Source: Morchella semilibera
Taxonomy: Eukaryota; Ascomycota; Pezizomycetes; Pezizales; Morchellaceae
Direction of reading: 5' to 3'
NCBI GenBank assembly: GCA_009192285.1
Contig: WBVU01000016.1
Span: forward strand, 62,001 to 126,000
DNA: 64,000 nucleotides
In this document: positions 48,592 to 60,909 of the stretch, in pieces
How positions within the stretch are numbered: the first letter of the stretch is position 1
How the letters are laid out: the number at the start of each line of letters is the position of its first letter
Notes under the pieces: generated by a model
Told to the model about the DNA's origin: nothing
Databases searched by the model: none
What the model saw: the letters and a program-made list of their open reading frames with translations, nothing else
Program-made: the position numbers and the translations under genes

Positions 48592-50879
48592 CTAACGGTT
48601 ATGTCTTTTACGAAGATTGTCTCACTTTTTATTTTCACTCATGTTTTCACATAATGTTCCCTTCACTTATGTTTTCACATAATGTTTCTTTCGCTTATCT
48701 TTTCTTTTGTCTTGAGGTAGAAGTGACGGATGTTCAGAGTCAATGGAGTAATATATATATCTGCAGCTGCACGTGTATCCGTGACAGGGTCTAAAATCGC
48801 TGCACAAAATGATCTTAAGACCTCCACTGAAACCTTTCAGTCTACCAGATAATCCAGAGACCAAAGAAAGCGAACTAAAACTGCGTACAGAGAGAGTAGT
48901 TAATAGGCAAGTGCATGTACTTTTCCCCTTGCCAAGACATCTAAGGTTCCCCCATTCCATGGTAACGACACAGAATATCACTCGGTTATCTGCCAAACCT
49001 ACTTGTAGTCCCGTGCTCAGCCTATGGTGGTTGATTCTCTGCACATACTGCTGTGCGACAAAACGCGACAACAAAACAACAGTCTGGGAACCGAGACTAT
49101 GCCAAACCCTGTCTAAGCGGCCATACGAAATTCGCAGTCGAATATTTCGCCCCCTCAAGCCCCGTCTTTATCCACTTACTCTTTCTCGTGACCACATAAT
49201 CCCGTTGGGTCGTGGAGGGCTTCACCTTTACACCCATCTGTGGAAACAGGCTTCAAGATCACAAGGATCACAACCCATCACTCGCGCCCCGCAACACCAA
49301 CTCTGTCCCACCCCACCAAACCAGCTGCATGCTGCTGCTGCCCAAAAGCAGGGGGGGTCATGACATGTACCACACATCCGGGAGAATAAGCAGTAGAGCA
49401 CACCGCATGTGCACAAACGGTTGCCAAGACCCTGAGACAGGAGCCGCCCCCCCCGCCCGCCCGCCTGCCTACCCCACGGAACGGACGGAGCAGACCCTCA
49501 TAACGTGTCGGGTCCGCCATAAAATATAATAGTTTACCGCCACGCCACGCCCCCTCCCCAGATATGACGCCTCGGGTGCTATGACGTTTTCTCATGCCGC
49601 CGGGGACCGGGGCCTTTCTGTGTGTGTGTGCGTGCTCACCTCCGGGCGTCTGTGGTGGGTCATGTTGTACGGTTATGCTCGTGTGTGTGCGTGCTCCGAT
49701 TCCGTAGATTGGAGAGTGGAGACGAGGGGACGGGGGTGGGTCGTGGTGCCCTGTGGGTGGGCGGGCACTCATGGTACATAAGCAAGTCCGAGTTATCTAC
49801 ATGTATGTAGGACGCAATGGTATTGACATAATCTGAGTTCAATTTCTGTTTTCTCTTTCACACACCAGTCTAGTCTATTCCCAGCACAAACAAAAACACA
49901 GTACAGCACGGCCAAAGAAAGAGAGGGCGGTAAACATGATAAACAGATCTAAAACCACAACAACCAACTCGGATTACAAAACTTGTATGATGATATAATA
50001 ATAGTCGCCGAGAAAAAAGGATACCTGATGATTTTTTGATTTCTTTTATAAGCTTTAGCTTTCTTTCTTCTGTTGTCTATATTCAACCTATCAAACAGTG
50101 CGCGACGAGCAACCGCTGAAGGAGGACATATATATAAAAAAAGAGGTCTTAAATCAGAACACCATCCAAAGCTGCGCCCTTTTAAGAGAAAAAAAAAATC
50201 ACAAAAAAAACAGAAGCCATTCTCCTGGCCCTCCCGTTTCCCATACACAGACACAGATATAAAAATAAAGGAAATATAAAATGAAAGAATATTCTACAGT
50301 GGGAAAAAAGAAAAAGGCACACAATTGGTATCAAAACAAGAATCAAAGATATCAAAAATTCCCGGGAACCTTTCCCTTAATAAAAAATAAAAAAACCAAC
50401 CAGACCAACCCAATAACTATAAGAAAGGAAACCCAAAATGTCCATAAAAGAGCGTAAGAATCGAAACGGTCCTGAAGGGGAGGAGGAGGGTGAGGTGAAG
50501 GGTTCGCCGAGAAGAATATTGTAGCATGAGTACGTGGGGGTAATGATGATGCTGAGGTTGCTGCTTGTAGTAGTTGTATAGCCTCCGTATTGTAGTGTTC
50601 CGGCCGGCCGAGCTGTAGGTAGAGGCTATATATCTCCTTCATTGTTCTTTCTTCTTCGACTTCTTTCTACCGCATCTCTCCCTATAACCCTATCCTTCGG
50701 ACCTCCAAGGTTGTCGTGGAAAATAATACAAATCATCATTCAAATACTTCCTTCCCCCATTCCATTCCATCCCAACCACCAAACTTCCCCCGTTCCAATC
50801 GGCTATGCGGTGCTGTGGTGCGGCATGCATGGATGGGGGGATTCCAGCGGGTTTGGTTGGCCTGCCTTCCTCCTTGGGC
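48592..50879. other. Intergenic region, no gene seen
   Basis: No coding frame is supported. Overlapping open frames around 48.8-49.8 kb lie in GC-balanced DNA with no motif and appear fortuitous. The 3' end of the small gene on the minus strand would extend into 50.3-50.9 kb. Confidence 0.5.
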
Positions 50880-51295
50880 CTAACTGTTGTTTGAGCCCCG
50901 TCGACTCGACGATCCCGTCTCTGAGGCGCGGAAACTGCTCTTTTGTGGACTGGCGGGCTGATATGAGTTGTACACGTATTCACCACTACATGCACATGTT
51001 AGCCTTGTCCAAAGGGCAAAAACCCCAAACAAGGGCGACGTGAACATACTCGACATATTTTGCGTCCGAGATGAAGGTGGTTCTTTTACGCTTGGTGTAT
51101 CGCTGCTCTAGTTTATACAGTTCGTACTCTGTTTGTTTCCCCGGTTAGCAACAGCATCTCTGATTCGCGGATCTATCAAACAAGTAGAAGTCCAAACAAC
51201 CTAACCAATCACGTGGAGGGTGGTAGATTGCTGGGTTGCTAGGTAGAAGGGACAGAGAACTACTCACTTGCGTGCAGTTTATCAAAGAGCCCCAT
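50880..51295 (-). CDS. Small conserved-looking protein, 70 aa, three exons
   Basis: Exons 51295-51268 (28 nt), 51128-51050 (79 nt) and 50985-50880 (106 nt) join in frame, giving MGLFDKLHAKYELYKLEQRY, then a basic segment TKRKRTTFISDAKYVDGEYV and a Ser-rich tail ending SSSRRGSNNS. Donors are GTGAGT and GTATGT. Acceptors are ACAG and GTAG, and a GGCTAAC branch site lies in the second intron. Each exon is too short to stand out alone, but the joined product is compact and has protein-like composition: an amphipathic, charged N-terminal half and a disordered tail. From memory, short fungal proteins with an MGLF...KYELY-LEQRYTKRK pattern exist; this is unverified. The glycine after Met could in principle be myristoylated. 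Function is unknown. Confidence 0.7.
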
Positions 51296-54200
51296 GTTGA
51301 ATCTCACAGACTGACGAGGTAGAAGGCCCGGTTGTTTGACTTTGGCTCTTTAGCTTTGGGAAGGGCGGTTTGTTCCCTTTCTCTTTTTTTTTTCTTTTTC
51401 TTTTCCTTCTACGGGACGGTGGTATCCAGATTTGCGGCGGGCAGCAGCAGCAGCGAGCAATGAGCGGATGGGGGTGGGGTGAGAGGGTGGGGAAAGAGAA
51501 GAGAGGAAAGGGAAAAGAAGAGAAGAGAGGGAAAGAAGGAAGGACGGGAATATAAAGTAGAAGTAGAATGTAGTAGAACGGGAAAGGGTAAAATGAAGTA
51601 GGTAAGTAGTACAGTTAGGTAGATCCCAGCCAGCCAGCCAGCCAGAAACAACGCAGTTTAGTTGGTAGGAATTACAAAAAAAAATGAGGAAAAAGAAAAG
51701 AAAAAAAGAGGAGTGGCGGCTGCTATGGTAATAATTAAAAACTAATAATAATACGGTGCAAAAGGGGGGGGGGGTGGGAGTGGTGGAGGTGGAGGTGAGG
51801 CTAGTAATACCTTAGAGTAGGCACTACTACTCTTAGCTGCTCTGGGATTGGATGGGGTGGGGGGGGGGGGGAGCCCAGGGTTCGGGTACCTAAATTGATA
51901 AACTCTGGGTAGATGCAAGTTGGGCAAAAGACGGCTAAACCAGCGAGTTAAAATGGATATGGACAAAAAAGCTGCAACGGGCCAGGGTGGACAGCTAAGG
52001 TACATTACTCTAGCTGACTGAGGGCGCGGGCTTTTTTTTTCCTGGCAGCAGCTGCTGCAAGAGGAACAGCTAGACCAGAACATCAGGCGTGCGTGCAGCC
52101 AGGCATTCAGGCATGTTTATTCACATCCATACAGAACAAGAGTGTTTCTATGTGCGTGAGAGTGTTTTATTGGTGGGCTTACCCACGACAAACACACACC
52201 ATGGTTCGGGTCATTCCTGAGCTACTTGCTAGGGGAAAAAAGGAGGTGGATCGCACTCTCTCCACGCACGCGACAAGCCCAACGCCACAAATCCGCATCT
52301 GACACTTCTGGTTGGCCCTGTTCCTGACCATCTCCTGCCCACCCGTGTCAGGGAAGAGAGCGAAATCAAAAAGTCTCCCTTCGGCCTGGGGAGGAAGGAG
52401 GGCCTGTGCGTTGCACACAACGGTAAAGCAGAGAACCCTTCGAGGGAATGTTTCAAAGACATATCCTCCCATTCAGGCATAGCTCCGCTCGCTGACAGAA
52501 ACGGGCAAGTGATCTATCTCGACAACCAAACCAAACCAAACCAGAGGGGGAAAAAAATGGCTGTGAGGCCTTTTTTTCCCTCGCCCTCTCAAATTTTGTG
52601 CCGTTCACGCCGGCTCTACAGCTTTGTTTATTGGGGAGTAGGGGGTGGGGATGTGTGCGTGTGGGAAAAGAACCTCGCTTTCTCTCCTCTCCGCAGGACT
52701 GGTACCGAATTTCCCACTCCTCCATTCCTGGACCCGCCGCATAACCGCATTTAGAAAAATAGTTCAGCCAGGCTAGGGAGGGCCGGGGGGGCCAGAAACC
52801 GCATTTTTTCTCAACCCGGAAAATGTGCTGTACAGCTCAACAAGAGGGGTCGATTTGCGTCTAGAGTCTACATGTACCTACATACATGTAAAGTAGCTTC
52901 CAGCTCGTGGACCTCCAGCTAGGTGCTTGAAGTGCTATCGACTGCGCTGGACAGGACAGGTAGGACAATTTCTTTTTTTTTTAGCAGGCAAGCAGGCAGG
53001 CATTTTTGAACCATTATCAAATTCCAGCCCATCATCTCCCATGGAGGCTAAATTATTGCGCGCGTCTAAACCTGTTTTAATTTCTATTTAACTTTTTCTC
53101 TATTTCAAGCCACATTCTACTCCCCCCCCCCCCAAACAGTAGAGGTAGACAGACGCCCATCATACGACTGCGGCTTGGGCCGCCCCATATTCCCATTCAT
53201 TATTATTCATCCCCCCGAATTAGAACAGGACACTGGCCCGCCCGCGCAGCAAGCAAACCACCACGAGTCCACAGAAGGCCGAACACGAACTCGGGTCCGG
53301 ACGACCCAACCCGGGGCTCGGCAGGCCAATAGGTAAGCGCAGGGAAAAAGGGCAAGCACCTAGCTCCTGCCGTGAAACCCGCCCATGGGGGGGTGGTCGG
53401 GGTAGGAGGGAAAGTGCAATGTTATATTTATTGCTCCGTATTGAAACAAACCCGATCGCGAGTTGTACAGATCAACGATCAAGGGGAGAAAAGAAAAAAA
53501 AGCAAAAGAAAAAATATATATAGTAGGATACCCAACAGCATATGTAACTTACAGTAGTAGGGTAGAAGAAAGTGCTGTTGCTGCGTGCTGGTCAAAAGTG
53601 CACTTTTTGGTTTTTTTGCATCTTCAAAGTACCTGCATAGGGTTAGGTTACGAAGTGAGGCGGGAAAAGCAACAAAGGAAAATGAAGATGCGCGCGAGAA
53701 TCCCATCCGATGCTCTAGCTCTAGAATGTCGAGATGAGCTGTCCGGGGCCAGGACTGTGCGCGCGCGCATACGTACTGGCACATAATCTTCTGCTCGGGC
53801 CCGCTGCTATGTGGAGCTATGTACTTTATGTATGTGCTCTACAGAATCGCTAATCTGATTCTGCTGCGAAAGGGGATACATCACATCAATGACAACATCG
53901 AAACAGCACAACATTTCCCGTTTCACGCACAGTTTTCAGATAGAGGGTGAATCCGTACATAGAGTAAAGTACATGTTAGGGGGAAGAGTGGGGAGGGAGG
54001 GAGGGAGGGGGTTGCTCTACATGTAGCCAACCACAATGATGGATCGCAGCGGAAGGTCGGCCGTAAGGGGCGCTCGTTGGTTCAGATTGAGTGCTCTATA
54101 GTCAACTCTGGGTGTTGTGTATAGGTACGAGTAATCACGCCCTGATTACCCTACCTGCCTAGGTGTACCTAGTTACATACTTGCCTTGTAGGTCCTACTT

Positions 54201-54719
54201 TGACAAAGGAGACCATAGATCGTGCAGAATGTACCTACATGGTGTATGTAGGTATCACCACCATTAACCTAGCGAGGGGACGAGAGCACACGCATGTATG
54301 TACTCTAGAGTGGGTATTCACATACATGTACTCTATACAGTATTCTCCCCTTCCTCTTCCCCCCCCCCCCCCCCAAATCACCCAATCACCCAACCAGAAA
54401 ACAGCTAGATATCAACAAAAACGCACGAGAAACTGTGTTACTCTAAGGTACAGATCTCACTTTTTTTTCTTTCCCTCTCTACTTCTAGAGCAGATTCACG
54501 GACTCTCGAGTACGAGTGTCTACTACTATAATATGCAGGTACACAGACCTTATCTCAACCAGAACAGACATTCATGCATGATAGAAACGACATTGACAAC
54601 GACAGCGACATTGATAATGACCAGGCTTAAATAATTCAACGAAGCGAGACGAAAGCAGAAGAATGGGAACAAGGGCAAGAGAGGGGGAGGTAATTTCAAT
54701 CACCGGGAGAATTAAAGCC
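51296..54719. other. Long intergenic region with low-complexity DNA
   Basis: About 3.4 kb with no supported gene. It contains GA-rich (51480-51560), poly-G (51765-51776, 51860-51870), poly-C (53122-53133, 54360-54374) and T-rich tracts, plus TACATGTA repeats (52870-52890, 54018, 54323). Confidence 0.5.
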
Positions 54720-57700
54720 TCAGCGCCTCGATGTCGTTGTTGTTGATGATGATGAAGACGAAGACGTTGCGCCATCCTCCAATGCCGGCATCGTTTCCTG
54801 GGCTAAAGGCGCACGCTAGTCGTTAGTTGCAACCCTTACCCCAACACGCATGAAACAGCTGGCGTTGGCTGGCTGATGGTTGGTTGGCTGGCCGGCTGGC
54901 AACCCCGGGACATTCCCCGCAAGCAAGCAAGCAACATGCATCCCCGCCGCCCCGCCCACGCCAAAAGGAAGAAAGAGGACGAAGAGAGAGTAGGTAAGGA
55001 AGAAAGAAAAAACACGCACCTGCCCAAAGAGTGGAGTAGACGCCGCCCGAATTAATGAGTTGCTCGTGAGTGCCTGGAGTCTCGGCAACGGTACCGTCCT
55101 TCAAGACGATTATTTGATCTACAGAGAAAACAAAGTTAAAACTTAGTGTGCCGTTCTGGAAGGTTGTTGACATTATTCTGGTGTTTGATGTAGTGTGTGT
55201 ACAAGGGGGAAATAGTCTCACCGCTGTCGTAGATGGTGCGCAGGCGGTGTGCGACAAACACACTGGTTCGCTCCTTCTCCTTCAGTATGGAGTTGATGTT
55301 GCTGAGCAGAGCCTGCTCCGTATGCGTATCAAGGGCCGATGTCTACATTCCTGTCCATTAGCGCCCCCCTTCTACAATAAGACCCCGGGAATAGCTGAGT
55401 GCAATATGGGGGCAACGCACAGCTTCATCAAAGAACAAAAGCGGCGGATCCTTCAGGATTAGTCGTGAGACTGCAAGTCTTTGCTTCTCGCCACCTGTAA
55501 TACCATTCCTCGGTTTTAGTCAGGAGTTCCAGAAGAAGAAACCCTAAAATGTAAGAATCGTGGGGTCCGGGCCAGTAGTCACCTGAGATCATCATTCCAC
55601 GCTCTCCGACCATCGTTTGATAGCCCTCCGGGAACGAGGAGATGATATCGTGGATCTTTGCCCTCTTTGATACACTCACCACCTCCTCTGACGTCGCATC
55701 AATCCTTCCATAGCGGATGTTGTGCTCAATAGTGTTATTGAACAGTGGCGTGTCCTGCGGCACAACACCGATGCTCTTGCGTAGCGACTCCGTAGTGATA
55801 TCCCTGATATCCTGGCCGTCGACCAGAATCCTACCATCATGCACATCATAGAAGCGGAACAGCAAGCGCAAGATAGTTGATTTACTGCCCGCACATCCCA
55901 TCAGTAAAGCCTCCCTAACATCCCCGCAAAACACCAATTCCGCAGGAGAGGAAAAAACACTCACCCGCACCCACTCGGCCCCACAATCGCCGTCTTCTTC
56001 CCCGCCGGGATCGTGAAGCTCACGTTCTTGAGGATGGGCCTATCCGGGTGGTACCCGAACGTGACATTCTCAAAGACGATCTCGCCGCCCTTGAACTCGA
56101 GCGGCTTCGCGTTCGGCGAGTCCTTGACCGCCACATTGACCTTCTGTAGGTTGAACAGCGTCTCCATGTCCAGCAGCGACTGCCGCAGCTCGCGGTACAC
56201 GGACCCGAGGAAGTTCAGCGGTACGGACAGCTGAAAGACGAGTTGGTTGACCATGACGAGGTCGCCGACGGTCAGGCTGCCCTCGACGACGCCCTGGCAG
56301 GCGAGGTACATCATTGCCGTCAGTGCGGAGGAGAAAATGATGTTTTGGCCGGAGTTAAGGAAGGCGAGGGAGGTGGCGACTTTGATGGATGCCTTCTCGT
56401 AGCTCTTGAGGGCGGAGTCGTAGCGGCCGACTTCAAACTTCTCGTTGTTGAAGTACTGTCGTTGTTGTGAGAGCTATCAATCCTGGGCCCAAGAAGAAGG
56501 GAAGAAGGGCTATGATACTGTACCTTAACCGCTTCATAGTTGATGAGAGAATCTACCGCTACAGTTGCGGCTTTATTGTCTGCAGCATTTGCCTGTTTTC
56601 TAAATTTTGTCCTCCACGACGTTGTCTTGATCGTGAACACTGAATACGCCAACATTGTCGCCGCCGTAACCGCAGCAAAGCTAGCTCCATATTTATATGT
56701 CTCTACAACTTAGCCACCGCCCACATGAATCTCTCTGCTCTAAGGGGGGGGGGGGTCAATGATAATCCTACCAATATCCCACAAACCATCGAAATCTCCA
56801 AAAAGATTGGAAAGATGTGAAAGACCATGGACGTGAGCAAGAAGCTGATCCCCTTCGTCCCCCTATCGATCGCCCTACTCAGCCCGCCCGTCTGCCGCGT
56901 CAGATGGAAGTTGAGGTCCAAGCGCAGCAGATGGTCGAAGACGTTGCAGGCCACCTTCCGGATCGCCTTCTGCGCGACATTGGCGAATATGGCGTTGCGG
57001 AACTCCTGGAACGCCGTGGCTCCAACCCGCGTGAGGCCATCTTAAGATTTAAGCATTACTTTAGGTATTTTCGTACGGGGGGGGGGGGGAGAAGGTTGAA
57101 GTGGGTGGGTGGGTGGCTCGTACATGCTAGTATTATGGCGCCGGCGGTGGTCCAGACGGTGCCGCCGAGGGCGAGGAAGTCGACGTTCATGGAGTCTACG
57201 ATGGTCTTGAAGAAGAAGGGGACTTGGACGTTGAGGACCTGGGCGGCGGGGAGAGTCAGTTTTATATTTCCGGGGCCCCCCGCATGCCTCCTACCACTAC
57301 GTGTAGCAAAAAGATACGACATACCTTTGCGCCCACCAGCAGTCCCAGCGATAGCCCGACGCGGACCTTGATCCCTAGCTCGCCCTAGAAGAAGAAGAAG
57401 CAGTTCTCAACCACATGGACAAGCCTCTACAAATTGCGAAGACGGAGACCCCCTACTTTCGGCCACAGGTACGTTGACATCTCCTTGATGATGCCCCAGT
57501 CGGCCTTGCGCTGCTCCTTCGTTGTGAGCTCCGCCTCTGCCAGCAGGTTGCTCCTCTTTTGGGGGTCGCCGGCTAGCGTCTTTGCGGCGGCCTTCTCCCG
57601 CTCCCCCGGGGTGCTCTTGTTGCTGCGCCATTGGTTTGTTGAGAAGTTGCGGCGGAGGTGCGGGAGCAGGAGGGGGGAGGTGGAGGTGGTGGTGGTGGTG

Positions 57701-57771
57701 TGTGGGAGGTGGTGGTGGAGCTTGAGGCGCCCTCCCCGCGCAATTGGCCGGAGAATGCGGGCCGAGAGCAT
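54720..57771 (-). CDS. ATM1: Mitochondrial ABC transporter Atm1 (ABCB7 type)
   Basis: Eleven exons join without a phase break to give 701 aa: 57771-57457, 57384-57325, 57238-57124, 57040-56772, 56700-56524, 56455-55965, 55884-55583, 55494-55421, 55342-55222, 55118-55020, 54802-54720. Atm1 is an inner-membrane half-transporter that exports a glutathione-linked sulfur compound needed for cytosolic Fe-S assembly. An Arg-rich presequence precedes the membrane domain, which contains [16 protein letters not shown] and [20 protein letters not shown]. The nucleotide-binding domain has Walker A GPSGCGKST (split by an intron) and [20 protein letters not shown]. The signature region, [13 protein letters not shown], replaces the usual Q before R with K-Q order as in fungal Atm1. 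Walker B is LLFFDEATSALD and the H-loop is VAHRLRTI. The C-terminus STLWAAQE is typical. The last intron is the longest (217 nt). Two introns contain long G/C runs. Confidence 0.96.
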
Positions 57772-59608
57772 CGAGGCGGCGGTGGTGGGTTCGGGTGGGT
57801 GAATTTGCTGTGGAGGGGGAGCTTGGTGGGGGTGTAAGGCGGGGGGGGGTTGAATTGAGGTAAATGACGACAGGAAGGAGCTGCATGCGGTGCTTTGCTT
57901 GCTTGGGGGATTGAGCTTCGTAGTAGGTGTTGATTAGTCATTCATGAGTCATTGGGGTTTATGCTTTTTGGGGTTCTAGTAGACACTATTTTCTTGCTCT
58001 GGTGATTCCTATATGTCCCTAAGTGAGCTTTCATGGTGTGTTTGGGGTGTGATGTTTTGCGGAACGGGACATGCAAATGAGAGATGCGTGCGGGTGTTCT
58101 GCTTCCGTGAGTGATATTCCATGACGCCCTTTCTCGGTGGCTGCACCCACACCAGCCTTTCCCTCCCTCCCTCCCATCACAGCACAGCAGTAACCAACCC
58201 CCCCAGTCTACGGTCCTGGGCAAGAGCACTTTCCCGGATTACACGAACACACTAATCTGAGTCAGATGAATAAGCGAAAAACAGTGCTGCTATATCGGGC
58301 GTTGACATCATATCAGCACTTCCCGAGATGGTACCAAGGACATGGTCGAGTGATCTTTTCCCGCACTTTAAGACGCAGCTGCCCAGTGGTGGTGCCGAGT
58401 GCAAGTGCGAGACTCTAGGCGTCATATCTAACTGGCACGCGGTCTCAGTTGAGACTCACATCTCTTCTCTACCGCGGTACCAGCACTATAAGATACACTA
58501 TAACCCCGGGGTTGGCTGCACCAGAGATACTACCGCCGTTATCCTGCGCTATAGGTTTGGCCTCGTTCTGCTCAATCAGGCTTGGACAGCGCTCAAATAT
58601 AGGCTCGGCTGAACAGTCGAGTGATACGCCATGATTGAAACACGGAAAGATACTGGGGATTACCACCTCGCCCCGGGTAGATACAGGTCCTGGTTATTTG
58701 GAACCGCTGTTGGGGAGGGCTATGTGGACGTTGGGGTTGGGTTTCTTTATTGCACGTCACACCGGTGGGCGTGAACGCTTGCGGATCTGAAGCTACTACG
58801 GTGGTTGAACCTTTTCAGGTTCCTTTGATGCGAAGACTAGACCCGTAGCCAAACCCCCCTAGTACAAAGGGATCTGTGCAGGCATTATAAAAAGTCAAAA
58901 GGATCACAGCTACATGCCTGCCCAAAGGTCCTTGATACAAGACCGAAAATCAAGAGCCGAAATACATGCCCCTTCCAAAGTGCATTACTCAAACCTCGCA
59001 AGACTCTATGGGAGATGGATTATCCTCGGCAGCATATCTACCGGAACACAATCCAGCGATACAGGTCCCAAACACCTATGTAGGTCTACATATGCCTTCC
59101 GCCGCTGCACCCGGCCCTGACGCCACCAGTAACCAGAGCCGCAACCAGCGCGCAACCCTAACCCTGCCGTTTAATGATCTCGAGTCTGGGATATTCACGC
59201 GCCCCTTGGGGTCGATCAAAAAGGCTGGGCCCGGCTGGATAAAAAGGCCGGGCGTATGACAGCATCCACAGTTGGAGATCTAATTTCCAAGTATTCGTGG
59301 GCAGCCGGCCTGTAATACTATTAATGCGAAGGGGTAATATAAATATAAAGGGCAAAACCCCCCCCCCTCCTCGAACTCGTAGACGTACTTAACTTTTCTG
59401 CCTGTGACTGCCGAACCCAAAACAAGCTCCGGACAAAGCAAAAAACCACAGCACATCAATCAACCCCTAGCTGCACTACATTCCCCCCCTCGAAAAGCGG
59501 TTACCCTCCCCAATATCACCCCCATCCCCACTGCACCGCATCTCACCCCATCGGCCCCCAAATCCAAAGTTAACCCCCCAAACGTACCGCAAACAAAAAC
59601 GCACCGCG
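57772..59608. other. Intergenic region, no gene seen
   Basis: Divergent promoter space between ATM1 and the small basic-protein gene. Open frames at 58.3-59.3 kb are short and motif-free; I find no tRNA or 5S rRNA signature. Confidence 0.5.
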
Positions 59609-59929
59609 ATGGCCAAAAAGGGCGCCCCAACCAACACGCAGCGCATGCTCGCGCTGTACAACGGCGCCAAGCCCAAGAAAGCCGCGCCCACGCCCGCGCC
59701 CGCGCCCGCGGCACGGGAGGCAACCCCCATCAACAAGGACGACCTGCCCGAGAACCAGCCGGGCCACCCAAACTTCAACAAGCTGTACGGGCTGGACCTC
59801 GGCGAGCGCGCGGCCCTCAAGAAGGAGAGGAAGGCCGAGCTGCGGGAGCGCGATGCGAGGAAGGATCGCGTCACCAGGAAGGGGAGGGAGAGTAAGAAGG
59901 TGAAGCAGGGGCTGGGGGGCGATTGGTAG
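59609..59929 (+). CDS. Small basic protein of unknown function, 106 aa
   Basis: A single exon from an ATG in good context (ACCGCGATGG). The protein starts MAKKGAPTNTQRMLALYNGA, then has a Pro/Ala linker, a short motif NQPGHPNFNKLYGLDL, and a long Lys/Arg/Glu-rich helix (RAALKKERKAELRERDARKD) ending with GLGGDW. No signal peptide or transmembrane segment is seen. The charged helix suggests nucleic-acid or ribosome association, but I do not recognise the family. High GC and codon bias similar to neighbouring genes support real coding, and the other frames over the same DNA are less protein-like. Confidence 0.6.
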   Translation: MAKKGAPTNTQRMLALYNGAKPKKAAPTPAPAPAAREATPINKDDLPENQPGHPNFNKLYGLDLGERAALKKERKAELRERDARKDRVTRKGRESKKVKQGLGGDW

Positions 59930-60909
59930 GTTGGGTTGCTAGACCTGGCTGGCGGGACTCTTTCTGTTCTTTCCTTGTTTTTCTTTTTTTATTGTTGTTG
60001 TTCTTGCTTCGGCTTCGGCTTGGGCTTGGGCTTGTTGGGGGTGGTTCGGTTCGGGTCGCGGGGGCTTTCTGGGTGTCGGGGACTATTTTATACGATAGAT
60101 TCAACGATCGACTTAGACGGGGGCTTTTTTCTACTCTTCCTTTCGTTTTTTCTTTCTTTCTTTCTTTTTAAAGGGGCTATTATTATTAGGACTTGGGACT
60201 TGGGACTTGGCTCTTTCCCCCTTCTTTCTTTCTTTGAGTTAACCTTGTTTTTTTTTATTTGATTTGATTTGATACACCGAAGACTAGATGGTAGATACAC
60301 ATACACCAATTAAAGCTTCTACACCCGTACGTAGTACCGTGCCAGCTATAGAGTACCAATGGGGTGAATATGCAGTGGGTGGGGTTGGTTGGCGTCCTTA
60401 CATAGGCATTAGGAGTAGTCACTTAGTAGGGTAGTAGTAGCCTGCAGTCTATTTAGTAGCCACTAGCATGGTGGTGCTTTCCTACGGTTGGTTGGCTATG
60501 GTGTAATATAATATAATATAGTACTGGCTGCGGGCGAACGAAGTCAAGTGAGAGTGGCTACATGCACTCTGTGGGCTCATGTGTGGCGGGTGGGCTTTGC
60601 GGGCCCCGTGTAGTTGGTTAAAGCTGGAGACAGGGCTAGGGTTCCCCGTATATGCTCGCACCGATCATTACCGGCTGAGCCATCATTGACCTGTCCCGGA
60701 CAGGAGTGGTGGTATTATCGTATTATCACCAAGTGCCAATGGATTCCTCTCGTTCGAGGTCGTCTGCTCTATTGTTTAATGGGTCTCAATATAGTGCCTA
60801 CTATCGACACAAGGTCTGGGTTATTCTAGGGTTACTAGATACTCATCTACAATACTGTCATTATACTCATATCATTAGTATGCAACCTACATGTGCTCTA
60901 AACAGCACC
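59930..60909. other. Tail-to-tail intergenic region
   Basis: T-rich 3'-UTR-like DNA follows the small basic gene. The remainder has no supported coding frame. Confidence 0.55.

Noticed and set aside
48809-49772. 184-aa and 164-aa ORFs in opposite directions
   Set aside because: No recognisable domain, overlapping antisense arrangement and low-complexity Pro/Thr/His content; treated as fortuitous.
58328-59259. Possible RNA gene or small protein genes between ATM1 and the basic-protein gene
   Set aside because: I looked for tRNA A/B boxes and a 5S rRNA-like core and found none; the open frames are short and motif-free.
59404-59895. 163-aa plus-strand ORF overlapping the 106-aa gene
   Set aside because: Its translation is Pro/His/Gln/Arg-rich out-of-frame sequence, whereas the 59609 frame has balanced helical content and a good start context.
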